Made by a program: the position numbers and the translations under genes
Notes under the pieces: generated by a model
Told to the model about the DNA's origin: nothing
Seen by the model: only the letters and a program-made list of their open reading frames with translations
The model's database searches: none
Part shown: positions 15,935-27,594 of the stretch, in pieces
Layout: each line of letters begins with the position of its first letter
Position numbering within the stretch: position 1 is the stretch's first letter
Assembly: GCA_015062285.1 (NCBI GenBank)
Contig: SUUY01000004.1
Location: forward strand, 116,216-180,215
Origin: Alphaproteobacteria bacterium
GTDB lineage: Bacteria; Pseudomonadota; Alphaproteobacteria; RF32; CAG-239
Direction: 5' to 3'
Length of the DNA stretch: 64,000 nucleotides

Positions 15935-16876
15935 ATGGAAACTCTTGAATTTAATGAAGATGAATTTGAACAAAATCTGCTGCATACAATAGAGACAGCT
16001 TTAGAAAATGCTGAGTTGTTTGGCGCTTCTGATGAAGAAAAAGAACAGATAAAAAAGCATATTGTAAAAACTTACAGTCTTAATTTTTTAGAACAAATTA
16101 GAGAATATCTTGAAAATCTAACAAACAGAAGTGTTGCTGTTTTATTGTTGATGCTTATCAGTTTGGGTGTAGAATTTGAAGACGAAGAAGAAATACTCTT
16201 TTGGATAAATAAACTTGAAAGGTTGGCATTAGATCGTTTAGATATATATACCTTACCTGGAGCTTCACGATTTGTAAATGATGAGAAACGAAGTGGTTTG
16301 CTTGCCATTATTTCTGTTTTGCAAAAAAAGAATCCGGAAAAATCAAGCTTTTTCAAACAAATCGAGTTAGCGCTTGTGGGTTCCCAATCAAATGTTTCAA
16401 ATGATAATAAAAACACAGAATCTTTTGCTTTTTTGCAACAAAAACTATCAGCATCAGGTGTTGAAGTTGGTGGACGATATTGGAACCATGTTATAAATGA
16501 ATACAACATGTCTCTTGATAAAAATGAATTTGTAAATAAGTGGACGCCAAATACAAGTGATATAAAAAAAATAAATGCGCTCCGTGGCTTAGAACTTGAT
16601 TATCAAGCAAATTTAATGCTTAAAGAAAAACAAAGAATCGCAAAAGACAGTCAAAACACCGAAAGTTATGAAAAAAGTAGTTTGAAACAAGAAAATAATA
16701 AAGTTAAGGAAAATGAACTAACAAAACAAAAAAACAAAAAGCTAATAGAAAAAGAAATATCCAACAAAAAAAATCGCAAAGTAATTGAAAAAACTGCAGA
16801 AAAAAAAGGAAAGCAACTTGATATTAAAGATATTCAAAAGATGAAAATAAAAGTTGCAGCAAGCAAAGGAAAATAG
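15935..16876 (+). CDS. unknown charged helical protein
   Basis: 313 residues. The first 180 residues are acidic and helical with hydrophobic stretches (VAVLLLMLISLGV) too short to be sure membrane spans; the last 90 are Lys/Glu/Asn-rich and look like a coiled-coil or disordered tail ending KIKVAASKGK. No known family. It starts one base after the ABC exporter stop, so it is probably co-translated and may act with it. The tail resembles that of the unknown protein at 1929 (DIKDIQKMK against DVKDIRNLS). Confidence 0.7.
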   Translation: METLEFNEDEFEQNLLHTIETALENAELFGASDEEKEQIKKHIVKTYSLNFLEQIREYLENLTNRSVAVLLLMLISLGVEFEDEEEILFWINKLERLALDRLDIYTLPGASRFVNDEKRSGLLAIISVLQKKNPEKSSFFKQIELALVGSQSNVSNDNKNTESFAFLQQKLSASGVEVGGRYWNHVINEYNMSLDKNEFVNKWTPNTSDIKKINALRGLELDYQANLMLKEKQRIAKDSQNTESYEKSSLKQENNKVKENELTKQKNKKLIEKEISNKKNRKVIEKTAEKKGKQLDIKDIQKMKIKVAASKGK

Positions 16877-16883
16877 TTTAGTC

Positions 16884-17495
16884 TTATATTTTGAGTTGAT
16901 AACCTCCATCAGCAGTCAAAATAAGCTGAGCTTCCGGATCATCGTGTTCGACTTTTTGACGCAGGCGATAAATATGGGTTTCTATGGTATGCGTACTTAC
17001 ATCGGGAGAATACCCCCAAACCTCTTGTAGCAACTCATTTTTACTAATAAGGCGATCTTTGTTTTTATACAAATATTTTAGAATCGAAATCTCTTTTTCT
17101 GTCAGTTTTATTTCTTCGTTGTTTCTTTTGTTTACAATATCTTTGCTGATAGGACGAACAACATATTTGTTAAAAGATAAAAAACCATCCTTACTATTTT
17201 CAAAAATATTTATACAAGATTTAAGTTCATCTAATAAAAAACTCAGCTTTATCGGTTTCGAAATAATTTTGGTTGCTCGTACAGATGTGTTTTCTGAATC
17301 TGAACTCAGAAAAAACAGTGGTCCCTTATGTTTTATCTTGTTTAAAGCGAAAGTATCTTCATCAACAATTATAATATCTGCTTTTTCGGAATCTTCTTTA
17401 TTTAAAATGATATAATCTTTTGCATAATATTGTATCTGTTCTGCGAGATCTGCAGCGAAAGCATCGTTTTGAGAAAGTAGTAAAATATTTGGCAT
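16884..17495 (-). CDS. OmpR-type response regulator with short receiver domain
   Basis: 203 residues. The C-terminal winged helix (about 125-203) is clear: LTEKEISILKYLYKN, ELLQEVWGYSPDVSTHTIETHIYRLRQK and DGGYQLKI. The N-terminal receiver is short; Asp11 and Asp45 (IIVDEDTF) could form the phosphorylation site and ISKPIK holds a lysine, but spacing is compressed, so phosphorylation is uncertain. No histidine kinase is adjacent. It is 9 bases downstream of the porin gene in the same direction and may regulate it, though that is only inferred from position. Confidence 0.85.
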   Translation of the reverse strand: MPNILLLSQNDAFAADLAEQIQYYAKDYIILNKEDSEKADIIIVDEDTFALNKIKHKGPLFFLSSDSENTSVRATKIISKPIKLSFLLDELKSCINIFENSKDGFLSFNKYVVRPISKDIVNKRNNEEIKLTEKEISILKYLYKNKDRLISKNELLQEVWGYSPDVSTHTIETHIYRLRQKVEHDDPEAQLILTADGGYQLKI

Positions 17496-17504
17496 TTTTC
17501 ATCC

Positions 17505-18617
17505 TTAAAAATTTAGCCCAAAACCAGTAACAAAAGCCCAGCCTTGATTATTATTATCGACATCTGAATTATACCCCTCAAAATCAACATGAGCAACAGC
17601 GAAATACAAATCCACATAGCGATTAACTTGATACTGATTAGAAAATATCCAAATCTTGTCTTGGTTGGAATAATGTTCGGATTTACTTTCAAAATATGAC
17701 AAAGATGCTTGGTAAGGACCAAACTTATAACCGGCCCCGATATCCCAAGCGTATCCTTCTCGATAGGTGTCAAACATATATGGTAAATAATGGCTTGACG
17801 AGTGTTTTCTATCTTCTCCGTCGATATATGTTTTTCGCCAACCTCCGCCAAGGCTCCAATTACCATATTCAAACAACAATGATGCCGAAAATTCATTATC
17901 AATATTTTGGAAACGAGCAAAACCTAATGAGGCACTAACGTTAAACCCATAAAATTCTTGAGTGCTATACAGGGAAGCAATGTATCCTTCTTGATTTGCA
18001 TATGGGGCATGCTTGTTTATCAGCCCCCTGCGATTGTAACTATCAGGAACAAAAGAAAAGCCAACAGCTGTTCCATATACTTCCGGAGTTATATAGCTTA
18101 TTTTGGGAGCAACTCCATCGGTGTTGATGTATGTTGCATTTAAGGTGGCAAATTTAGTTTGATGAGAGTTTCTTTTCCAATTTGGGTTTACAATAAAATC
18201 AACAACATCGTTTCCTGATTTTAAAGCACCGATAGCAGGTGCCCCTTGATGAAATTGTGACGCAACATTGAATGTTTGTCCCAGCATCAATTGGCCATAT
18301 GGAGTATCTAAAATACCGTATACTTCTTCTCCCCAACTTCCTTGATTATAATCTTTAAGCTCTCTATCTATTCCACCCATTATGTCGGCATAAATACCCA
18401 AACTATATTTTTCAGAATCTGAAATATAATTTGCTGATAGGTTTATTTCACCATATCCTATTCCGTGATTATTATCATTTTGTTTTTCAAAACGTTTGCT
18501 AACATCTGTGTAGCCATATAAGGCTTTTGTACTTCCACTAGCATCAAATTCCCACTCTCCGGCAAAAACCGAGAATGGCATAATCAGTGTAAATAAAGTC
18601 AAAGGAAGTATTTTCAT
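17505..18617 (-). CDS. outer-membrane porin-like beta-barrel protein
   Basis: 370 residues from ATG 18617 (GGAAAG ribosome site); the frame from 18644 is longer but unsupported. A signal peptide covers 1-19 (MKILPLTLFTLIMPFSVFA). The mature chain alternates polar and aromatic residues throughout and ends in GFGLNF, the terminal Phe signature of outer-membrane barrels. Motifs such as YGILDTPYGQLMLGQ resemble Gram-negative porins, so passive solute uptake is likely; substrate unknown. Downstream is the OmpR-type regulator. Confidence 0.85.
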   Translation of the reverse strand: MKILPLTLFTLIMPFSVFAGEWEFDASGSTKALYGYTDVSKRFEKQNDNNHGIGYGEINLSANYISDSEKYSLGIYADIMGGIDRELKDYNQGSWGEEVYGILDTPYGQLMLGQTFNVASQFHQGAPAIGALKSGNDVVDFIVNPNWKRNSHQTKFATLNATYINTDGVAPKISYITPEVYGTAVGFSFVPDSYNRRGLINKHAPYANQEGYIASLYSTQEFYGFNVSASLGFARFQNIDNEFSASLLFEYGNWSLGGGWRKTYIDGEDRKHSSSHYLPYMFDTYREGYAWDIGAGYKFGPYQASLSYFESKSEHYSNQDKIWIFSNQYQVNRYVDLYFAVAHVDFEGYNSDVDNNNQGWAFVTGFGLNF

Positions 18618-18704
18618 TTTCTTTCCATATAACAACATTTGCAAAGAGTTTAAGTGTTTTTGAACTGTTTAGTCAATATATTTTATATTAATGATCATTC
18701 AAGT

Positions 18705-18734
18705 AACCCCTCGTAATTTTATTTACGAGGGGTT
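18705..18734 (-). terminator. gyrB terminator
   Basis: A 12-bp perfect stem AACCCCTCGTAA (18705-18716) with TTACGAGGGGTT (18723-18734) and six-base loop, just after the gyrB stop on the minus strand and before the porin gene. Confidence 0.8.
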
Positions 18735-18741
18735 TGCTTGT

Positions 18742-21207
<2,466 letters not shown>

Positions 21208-21305
21208 TTAGCAAATTTATTACAGAAAAACATACAACAATTTCTAAAATTAACCAAGCAAAAAACTATATTTTTCCAAGCTTTTGTGCATAAAAATCAT
21301 ATATT

Positions 21306-24050
21306 TTAGTGAGCCTCTGTCCAGTTGGCTCCAACACCAACCTCTGCCACAAAAGGAACCTCCATATTAACAACATTTTCCATAACATTTTTGATTATTT
21401 TCGAAGCTTCTTCTACTTCTGAATCTGGAGATTCAAAAATCAACTCGTCATGAACTTGCAACAACATTTTTGTTTTTAGCCCGGCAGTTTTTATTTCTTT
21501 TTCTATCTTTATCATCGCAAGCTTGATTATATCTGCAGCTCCGCCCTGAATCGGAGCATTAATGGCTGCTCTCTCAGCGTTTGCAACGATCCGTTTGTTA
21601 GAGTCATTAATACCAAATACAGAGCATCGACGACCAAACGGTGTTTGCACAAATTCGTGCTTATGAGCAAACGCTATCGTGTCTTCCATATATTGTTTAA
21701 TCTCCGGCATTTGCTTAAAATATGCGTCTATATACGCTTTTGCTTCTTTGGTTTCCACCCCTATGTTTTTAGCTAAACCATATGCGGATATCCCATAAAC
21801 TATGCCAAAATTTATGGCTTTTGCTTGGCGACGCAAACCGGCATCAACTTTTTCCGGAGCAACCCCAAAAACATGTGATGCTGTTGCGGTATGAACATCT
21901 ATTCCTTCCGCAAAGGCCTGCTTTAGAGCTTTAACGTCAGCTACATTAGCTAACAAACGTAGCTCCACTTGAGAATAATCTGATGATATAAGCTTGTATC
22001 CTTTTTTAGCAACAAAACAGGATCTTATTTTTCTTCCTTCTTCTGATCGAACAGGAATGTTTTGTAAGTTCGGATTAACCGAACTTAATCGTCCGGTATT
22101 AGCAACCGTTTGCAAATACGTGGTATGAATACGTGAATCTTTATCCAGCAACGCAAACAACGAATCTGTATATGTTGATTTTAGTTTACTCAATTCTCTC
22201 CATTCAAGAATTTTTTGAGCAAGCTGATTTCCCTCAGCGGCAATTTCTTCCAGTATTTCTGCTCCGGTTGCCCACGAGCCTCCTGCGGTTTTTTTGCCTT
22301 TAATACCTTGCTTGACAAACAATATCTCCCCTACTTGTTTGGGTGAAGCAAGATTAAACTCTTCTCCGGCAATTTTGTGAGCTTGAATCTCAATATTTTT
22401 CATCAAGTCTTCAAAATACCGGCTCAGTTCTTGCAAGGATTGAGCGTTTACGGCAACACCCTCTTGTTCCATTTCATATAATGTTTTTAATAATGGACGA
22501 TCATAATTTTCATATATCGTTGTTTTATGTTCAATAATTAATCTGTTTTTAAAAAGCGTATGCAGACGTAAACAGTAATCTACTCTTTTGCACATGTAGT
22601 TTTGTGCTTCTTCGACATTAAGTTGGCTAAAATTAATTTTGTTTTTTCCCGTGCCAAGCAAATCTTCTTTTTTCGGTAATTTTTTTTCTAAAAATAACAT
22701 AGCCAATTCTTCTATACCATGTCCATGTTCAGAGCTATCCAAATCATATGAAAGTACGGAAACATCATCGTACGGCAGGCATTCAAAATTTTTGGATACA
22801 CGTCCAAAAACGTGCATAATATACTTTAAGTTGTGAGCAACTTTTAATGTAGATCGGCTCCTTAACAGCGGATATATGTTTTTTAGCAAAATATCAAACG
22901 ATACACCGTTTTTTGTCTCTGCAAACAAATCCAAATTTGTACTTTTGTCCGAAAACACAGCCAAAGGAACATAGCACGCACACCCTTCAGAGCTTGCCAG
23001 AGAAACACCATAAATATTATCAAAAAAAGGATTTAGCCCATCGCTTGCAACATCTATTGCAATTTTATGCGAACTATCCACATCTTTTAACCAAGACACA
23101 AGCTCTTGTTCACTTAAAATAGTTTTATAATTTTCTTTTATGTCTTTAAATACACTGTTCAGCCCCCTATCGGCAATATCAGAACACCGCTCCGATATCC
23201 ATTTTTCAACCCTTGGTTTCAGTGTCTTAAATTCATATTCTGCAATAAAATTATTTAGTTTTTCAGCGTCAGGATTTCGACAAATATATTCGTTTAAATT
23301 ATGCTCAACGGGAACATCTTTTTTTAGACTGACAAGCTGTAATGATATGCGGGCATTTTCAGCATTATCAATCAACATTTGGCGTCTTTTTTCCTGCTTG
23401 ATTTCAGATGCTCTTGCAAGCACATTTTCTAAAGAACCGTATTCGTTAATTAATTGTGCTGCAGTCTTCGGGCCGATACCAGGCACACCCGGAACATTGT
23501 CGGTACTATCTCCGGCAAGAGCTTGTACATCTACAACCTTATCAGGATATACGCCAAACTTTTCCTTAACATCTTCCGGAGTAAAAAATTTGTCTTTCAT
23601 CGGATCATAAAATTCTACCCCAGGACGGATTAACTGCATAAGATCTTTATCGCCGGAGACAATAGTAACATCTAACCCTTGAGCAAGCGCTTTAGCAGAA
23701 TATGTTGCTATTAAATCATCTGCCTCATAGCCTTCCATTTCTAAATAATTTAAATTTAAGGCATCTACAGCCTTACGTATTATTGCAAACTGAGGAATTA
23801 AATCTTCGGGAATTTCTTTGCGCGTTCCTTTGTATTCAGGATATATTTCATTACGAAAATTTTGCCGTTTGGCATCAAATAAAACTAAACAATAATCACA
23901 TCCGATTTTGGTTGTTAATTTTAAGAACATATTGGTAAAACCATATACCGCATTTACCGGTGTACCATCAGGAGCTGTTAAAGGGGGCAACCCATAAAAA
24001 GCTCTGAAAATGTAACCCGAACCGTCAATAAGACAAACTCTTTTAGACAT
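21306..24050 (-). CDS. polA: DNA polymerase I, probably without proofreading
   Basis: 914 residues. The 5'-nuclease (1-290) has LIDGSGYIFRAFYG, EGYEADDLIAT and SGDKDLMQL; the polymerase has motif A SDYSQVELRLLA, motif B RRQAKAINFGIVYG and motif C VHDELIFE, all intact. The middle 3'-5' exonuclease domain has lost its active site: motif I reads D333-V-A335 instead of DxE, motif II has Ile411 after NLKY where Asp is required, and motif III has Arg489 where Asp is required (YMCKR). The enzyme should still fill gaps and remove RNA primers but not proofread. Confidence 0.96.
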   Translation of the reverse strand: MSKRVCLIDGSGYIFRAFYGLPPLTAPDGTPVNAVYGFTNMFLKLTTKIGCDYCLVLFDAKRQNFRNEIYPEYKGTRKEIPEDLIPQFAIIRKAVDALNLNYLEMEGYEADDLIATYSAKALAQGLDVTIVSGDKDLMQLIRPGVEFYDPMKDKFFTPEDVKEKFGVYPDKVVDVQALAGDSTDNVPGVPGIGPKTAAQLINEYGSLENVLARASEIKQEKRRQMLIDNAENARISLQLVSLKKDVPVEHNLNEYICRNPDAEKLNNFIAEYEFKTLKPRVEKWISERCSDIADRGLNSVFKDIKENYKTILSEQELVSWLKDVDSSHKIAIDVASDGLNPFFDNIYGVSLASSEGCACYVPLAVFSDKSTNLDLFAETKNGVSFDILLKNIYPLLRSRSTLKVAHNLKYIMHVFGRVSKNFECLPYDDVSVLSYDLDSSEHGHGIEELAMLFLEKKLPKKEDLLGTGKNKINFSQLNVEEAQNYMCKRVDYCLRLHTLFKNRLIIEHKTTIYENYDRPLLKTLYEMEQEGVAVNAQSLQELSRYFEDLMKNIEIQAHKIAGEEFNLASPKQVGEILFVKQGIKGKKTAGGSWATGAEILEEIAAEGNQLAQKILEWRELSKLKSTYTDSLFALLDKDSRIHTTYLQTVANTGRLSSVNPNLQNIPVRSEEGRKIRSCFVAKKGYKLISSDYSQVELRLLANVADVKALKQAFAEGIDVHTATASHVFGVAPEKVDAGLRRQAKAINFGIVYGISAYGLAKNIGVETKEAKAYIDAYFKQMPEIKQYMEDTIAFAHKHEFVQTPFGRRCSVFGINDSNKRIVANAERAAINAPIQGGAADIIKLAMIKIEKEIKTAGLKTKMLLQVHDELIFESPDSEVEEASKIIKNVMENVVNMEVPFVAEVGVGANWTEAH

Positions 24051-24183
24051 AGAAAATCTCCGCTTATAACAACACTCATAAATATAACTGCAAAAATATT
24101 CTTAGCCAACAATAAATAACGCTCTGCGGATAAATATTCTTTAACCTATTTACGCTATATTCATTGCGAAAGGATAACGAATC

Positions 24184-25968
24184 GTGGCTAAAAAAACTAA
24201 GAAAAAAAATCAGAAAACTTCTCGGCGCAGAAAAAACTCCAAAAGAAGCTTGTTTTGGTCTTTGTTTAAGTTGAGCCTTTTTGCTTTAGCTTTGCTGGCT
24301 TTGTATATAGGAGTTTGCTTGTTGACGCTTCCCAATATGAATGATGCCATAAATAGAACAAGACAACCTTCAACAACCATCATTGCTGACAACGGAAATG
24401 AGGTTCAAACATTTGGAACAGTATATTCCGAAGTTATACGTTCTGAAGAATTACCACAGTATTTGGTTGATGCCATTGTATACACCGAAGATAGACGGTT
24501 TTATCAACATTTTGGATTTGACATTATATCTTTTACTCGAGCTATGATTACAAATATTTTTGCCGGCAGGTATGTTCAGGGTGGAAGTACAATAACGCAA
24601 CAAGTGGCAAAGAACCTGTTTTTAACATCAAAAAAAACCATCCACCGCAAAACACAAGAGCTTCTTTTAGCGTTTTGGCTAGAGCATAAATTCAGCAAAG
24701 AACAGATTTTAACTCTATACCTAAACCGAGTTTATTTAGGCTCTGGAGCATACGGTATAGAAGCGGCAAGTCACAAATATTTTCAAAAGACATCTCGTGA
24801 TTTAAATCCTTTAGAAGCCGCCGTAATTGCCGGAATGTTAAAGGCACCTTCCAGATATAACCCTGTAGCAGCAAAAGAAAAAGCTTTAGAAAGAGCAGCG
24901 ATTGTTCTTAAAATTATGCAAGATGCCGAATTAATCACCGAACAAAATCGAGAAACAATACTAAACATGCCGTTGGGGAAAGAAAAAAATGTAAAAGTAA
25001 AAGGTGCATCTTATTTTGCCGACTGGGCATATAGTGAAATAAATGCACATATAGGAGAGCGCGATGCCGATATTTACGCCTTGACAACATTAGATCAAGA
25101 ACTACAAGAAAAAGCTTCGATAATTTTGCAAAAAGAAATAGAAAAAAATAAAGACAAAAACATTTCTCAAGGCGCAATAGTTATTATGGATTTGGACGGA
25201 AGAGTTAAAGCGATGGTAGGTGGTGTTGATTATAGCAAAAGCCAATTTAATCGGGCTGTTTCTGCTTTAAGACAACCGGGATCTGCTTTTAAGCCTTTTG
25301 TGTACTTAACCGCTTTACAAAACGGATGGAAAGAAACTGATTTAATATCTGACAATCCAATTAAAATAAAGGATTGGCAGCCGGAAAATTATGATGGAAA
25401 AAATTACGGCAATGTTTCTCTAAAACAAGCTTTGGCCAAATCGCTAAACCTAGCAACAATAAATTTATCACAGAAAATTGGCGGAAAAAACATTATAAAC
25501 ACAGCAAAAAAGCTTGGCATAACCACCCCTATTGAAGACACCCCCTCTTTGGCTTTGGGAACTTTTGAGGTGAGCGTGCTTGATATGGTTACGGCATATG
25601 CAACTATAGCAAACAACGGATTAGCTGTTTGGCCTTATACTATTGAAGAAATATACACCAAAGATGGCTTCCAATTATATCAAAGAAACGCCAGTGAAAA
25701 GAATCAAATTATTGATAAAGAAACAGCAAAAAACATGATTAATATGTTGGAATATGTTGTTTCTTCCGGAACAGGGAAAAACGCAAAAATACGAGGATTT
25801 GCAGCAGGTAAAACCGGCACAACTCAAGACAACAGGGATGCTTGGTTCGTTGGATTTACAAACAAACTTGTAGCAGGTGTTTGGCTCGGCAATGACGATA
25901 ATTCTTCTATGCTTGGTGTCTATGGATCAGGGCTACCGGCAAAAATTTGGAAACAAATAATAGAATAA
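24184..25968 (+). CDS. class A penicillin-binding protein (PBP1A-like)
   Basis: 594 residues from GTG 24184 with AAGGA upstream. A very basic cytoplasmic tail (1-22) and one membrane span (about 24-49) precede the GT51 glycosyltransferase, with Glu102 in TEDRRFYQHFG and GGSTITQQ, then the transpeptidase with Ser367 in GSAFKP, SLN at 420-422 and KTG at 543-545. Both activities look intact, so it polymerises and crosslinks peptidoglycan in the periplasm. It is smaller than E. coli PBP1a. Divergent from polA. Confidence 0.95.
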   Translation: MAKKTKKKNQKTSRRRKNSKRSLFWSLFKLSLFALALLALYIGVCLLTLPNMNDAINRTRQPSTTIIADNGNEVQTFGTVYSEVIRSEELPQYLVDAIVYTEDRRFYQHFGFDIISFTRAMITNIFAGRYVQGGSTITQQVAKNLFLTSKKTIHRKTQELLLAFWLEHKFSKEQILTLYLNRVYLGSGAYGIEAASHKYFQKTSRDLNPLEAAVIAGMLKAPSRYNPVAAKEKALERAAIVLKIMQDAELITEQNRETILNMPLGKEKNVKVKGASYFADWAYSEINAHIGERDADIYALTTLDQELQEKASIILQKEIEKNKDKNISQGAIVIMDLDGRVKAMVGGVDYSKSQFNRAVSALRQPGSAFKPFVYLTALQNGWKETDLISDNPIKIKDWQPENYDGKNYGNVSLKQALAKSLNLATINLSQKIGGKNIINTAKKLGITTPIEDTPSLALGTFEVSVLDMVTAYATIANNGLAVWPYTIEEIYTKDGFQLYQRNASEKNQIIDKETAKNMINMLEYVVSSGTGKNAKIRGFAAGKTGTTQDNRDAWFVGFTNKLVAGVWLGNDDNSSMLGVYGSGLPAKIWKQIIE

Positions 25969-26057
25969 AAAAAACACCAAAATAATGCTTTTATAATAAC
26001 TTTTATTATATATAATAAGACCAATTAAACAAACTGATATTGAAAGAAGATAAAAAA

Positions 26058-27590
26058 ATGACACAAAAACCTGTTTTACTTATGATTCTAGACGGTTGGG
26101 GATATAGAGAAGAAAAGACCCAAGATAATGCTATTGAAATGGGAAACACACCAAACTGGCATAGAATGTATAAAGATAATCCTCATAGTCTTATTGAAAC
26201 TTATGGTTTGGCTGTTGGGCTTCCTGAAGGACAAATGGGAAATTCCGAAGTGGGACATACAAATTTGGGTGCCGGCAGGGTTGTTATGCAAGATTTGCCT
26301 AAAATTGACTTGGCAGTAAAAGACGGATCACTTGCCCAAAATCAGACTTTGGTAAACATGATAAACACTTTGAAAAACAATGGCAAAGCTGCTCATGTTA
26401 TGGGATTAATGTCTCCGGGTGGTGTACATTCTTCACAAGAGCATATTGTTGCTTTATGCAAAATATTAAATGCAAACGGAGTTAAAACATGGGTTCATGC
26501 CTTTTTGGACGGACGTGACACCCCTCCATCTTCTGCTGTTGATTATTTGGCTGAGTTTGAAAAATCTGTTTCTGATCTAAGCCATGTAAAAATAGCAACC
26601 ATTGAAGGGCGTTTTTATGCTATGGATAGAGATAAACGCTGGGATCGTGTAGAACTGGCTTATGATAATATGGTATCTGCAACAGGAAAGAGATTTGCTT
26701 CTTCTGATGATGCTATTAAAGCATCATATGCCGATAAAGTTACCGATGAATTTGTAATTCCTTGTGTTGTCGGCAATTACAACGGTATGGAAGATGGCGA
26801 TGCTATTCTTATGGCAAACTTTAGAGCAGATAGAGCCAGAGAAATATTATATGCACTCGCTGATGATAAATTTAGCGGTTTTGAACGCAAAAAAATTGTA
26901 AAATTCTCTGACCATGTCGGAATGACGGAATATTCAGTTGACCATAATCGTTTCATGCACACAGTGTTTCCGCCAGAGGCTCTTACCAACATCTTAGGAG
27001 AGGTTGTTGCCAACCACGGATTAACTCAATTGCGCATTGCAGAAACAGAAAAATATGCTCACGTCACTTTCTTTTTTAACGGAGGAGAAGAAAAAGAATT
27101 TGATGGAGAAGAAAGAATCCTAATTGCCAGTCCTAAAGTTGCAACGTATGACCTTAAACCGGAAATGAGCGTTTATGAAGTTACGGATAAATTGGTTGAG
27201 GCTATTGAATCGAAAAAATTTGACGTTATCATTTGCAACTATGCAAATGGCGATATGGTCGGGCATACCGGCATCATGGACGCAGCCCTAAAAGCTGTGG
27301 CTGCCGTTGACGAATGCTTAGGTAAAGTTGAAGCCGCAATTAAAAATGTGGGTGGCGTTATGATTGTTACGGCAGATCATGGAAACGCTGAAAAGATGTT
27401 AGACGAGAAGACCGGACAACCATATACTGCTCATACAGTAGGTAAAGTCCCCGCAATTTTAGTTAACGATAAAAGCGGAATTAAAGCTCTTAAAGATGGT
27501 TGTTTAGCAGATATTGCTCCGACAATGTTGGAATTGTTGAATATTGAACAACCCAAAGAAATGACCGGACATTCTTTATTGGTGAAGTAA
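26058..27590 (+). CDS. gpmI: 2,3-bisphosphoglycerate-independent phosphoglycerate mutase
   Basis: 510 residues from ATG 26058; TTG 26040 is in frame but the family starts MxxKPVLLMILDGWG. The active-site serine is Ser63 in GNSEVGH, and metal ligands are in ILDGWG, VMIVTADHGNAE and CNYANGDMVGHTG. It interconverts 2- and 3-phosphoglycerate in glycolysis with two Mn ions. It heads the conserved alphaproteobacterial run gpmI-envC-ctpA-deacetylase-like-rppH, four bases before the envC-like gene. Confidence 0.98.
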   Translation: MTQKPVLLMILDGWGYREEKTQDNAIEMGNTPNWHRMYKDNPHSLIETYGLAVGLPEGQMGNSEVGHTNLGAGRVVMQDLPKIDLAVKDGSLAQNQTLVNMINTLKNNGKAAHVMGLMSPGGVHSSQEHIVALCKILNANGVKTWVHAFLDGRDTPPSSAVDYLAEFEKSVSDLSHVKIATIEGRFYAMDRDKRWDRVELAYDNMVSATGKRFASSDDAIKASYADKVTDEFVIPCVVGNYNGMEDGDAILMANFRADRAREILYALADDKFSGFERKKIVKFSDHVGMTEYSVDHNRFMHTVFPPEALTNILGEVVANHGLTQLRIAETEKYAHVTFFFNGGEEKEFDGEERILIASPKVATYDLKPEMSVYEVTDKLVEAIESKKFDVIICNYANGDMVGHTGIMDAALKAVAAVDECLGKVEAAIKNVGGVMIVTADHGNAEKMLDEKTGQPYTAHTVGKVPAILVNDKSGIKALKDGCLADIAPTMLELLNIEQPKEMTGHSLLVK

Positions 27591-27594
27591 AAAT

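Noticed and set aside
16072..16509. 145-codon minus-strand frame
   Set aside because: Antisense to the unknown gene at 15935, which has a natural start next to the ABC exporter; the minus frame has no family features.
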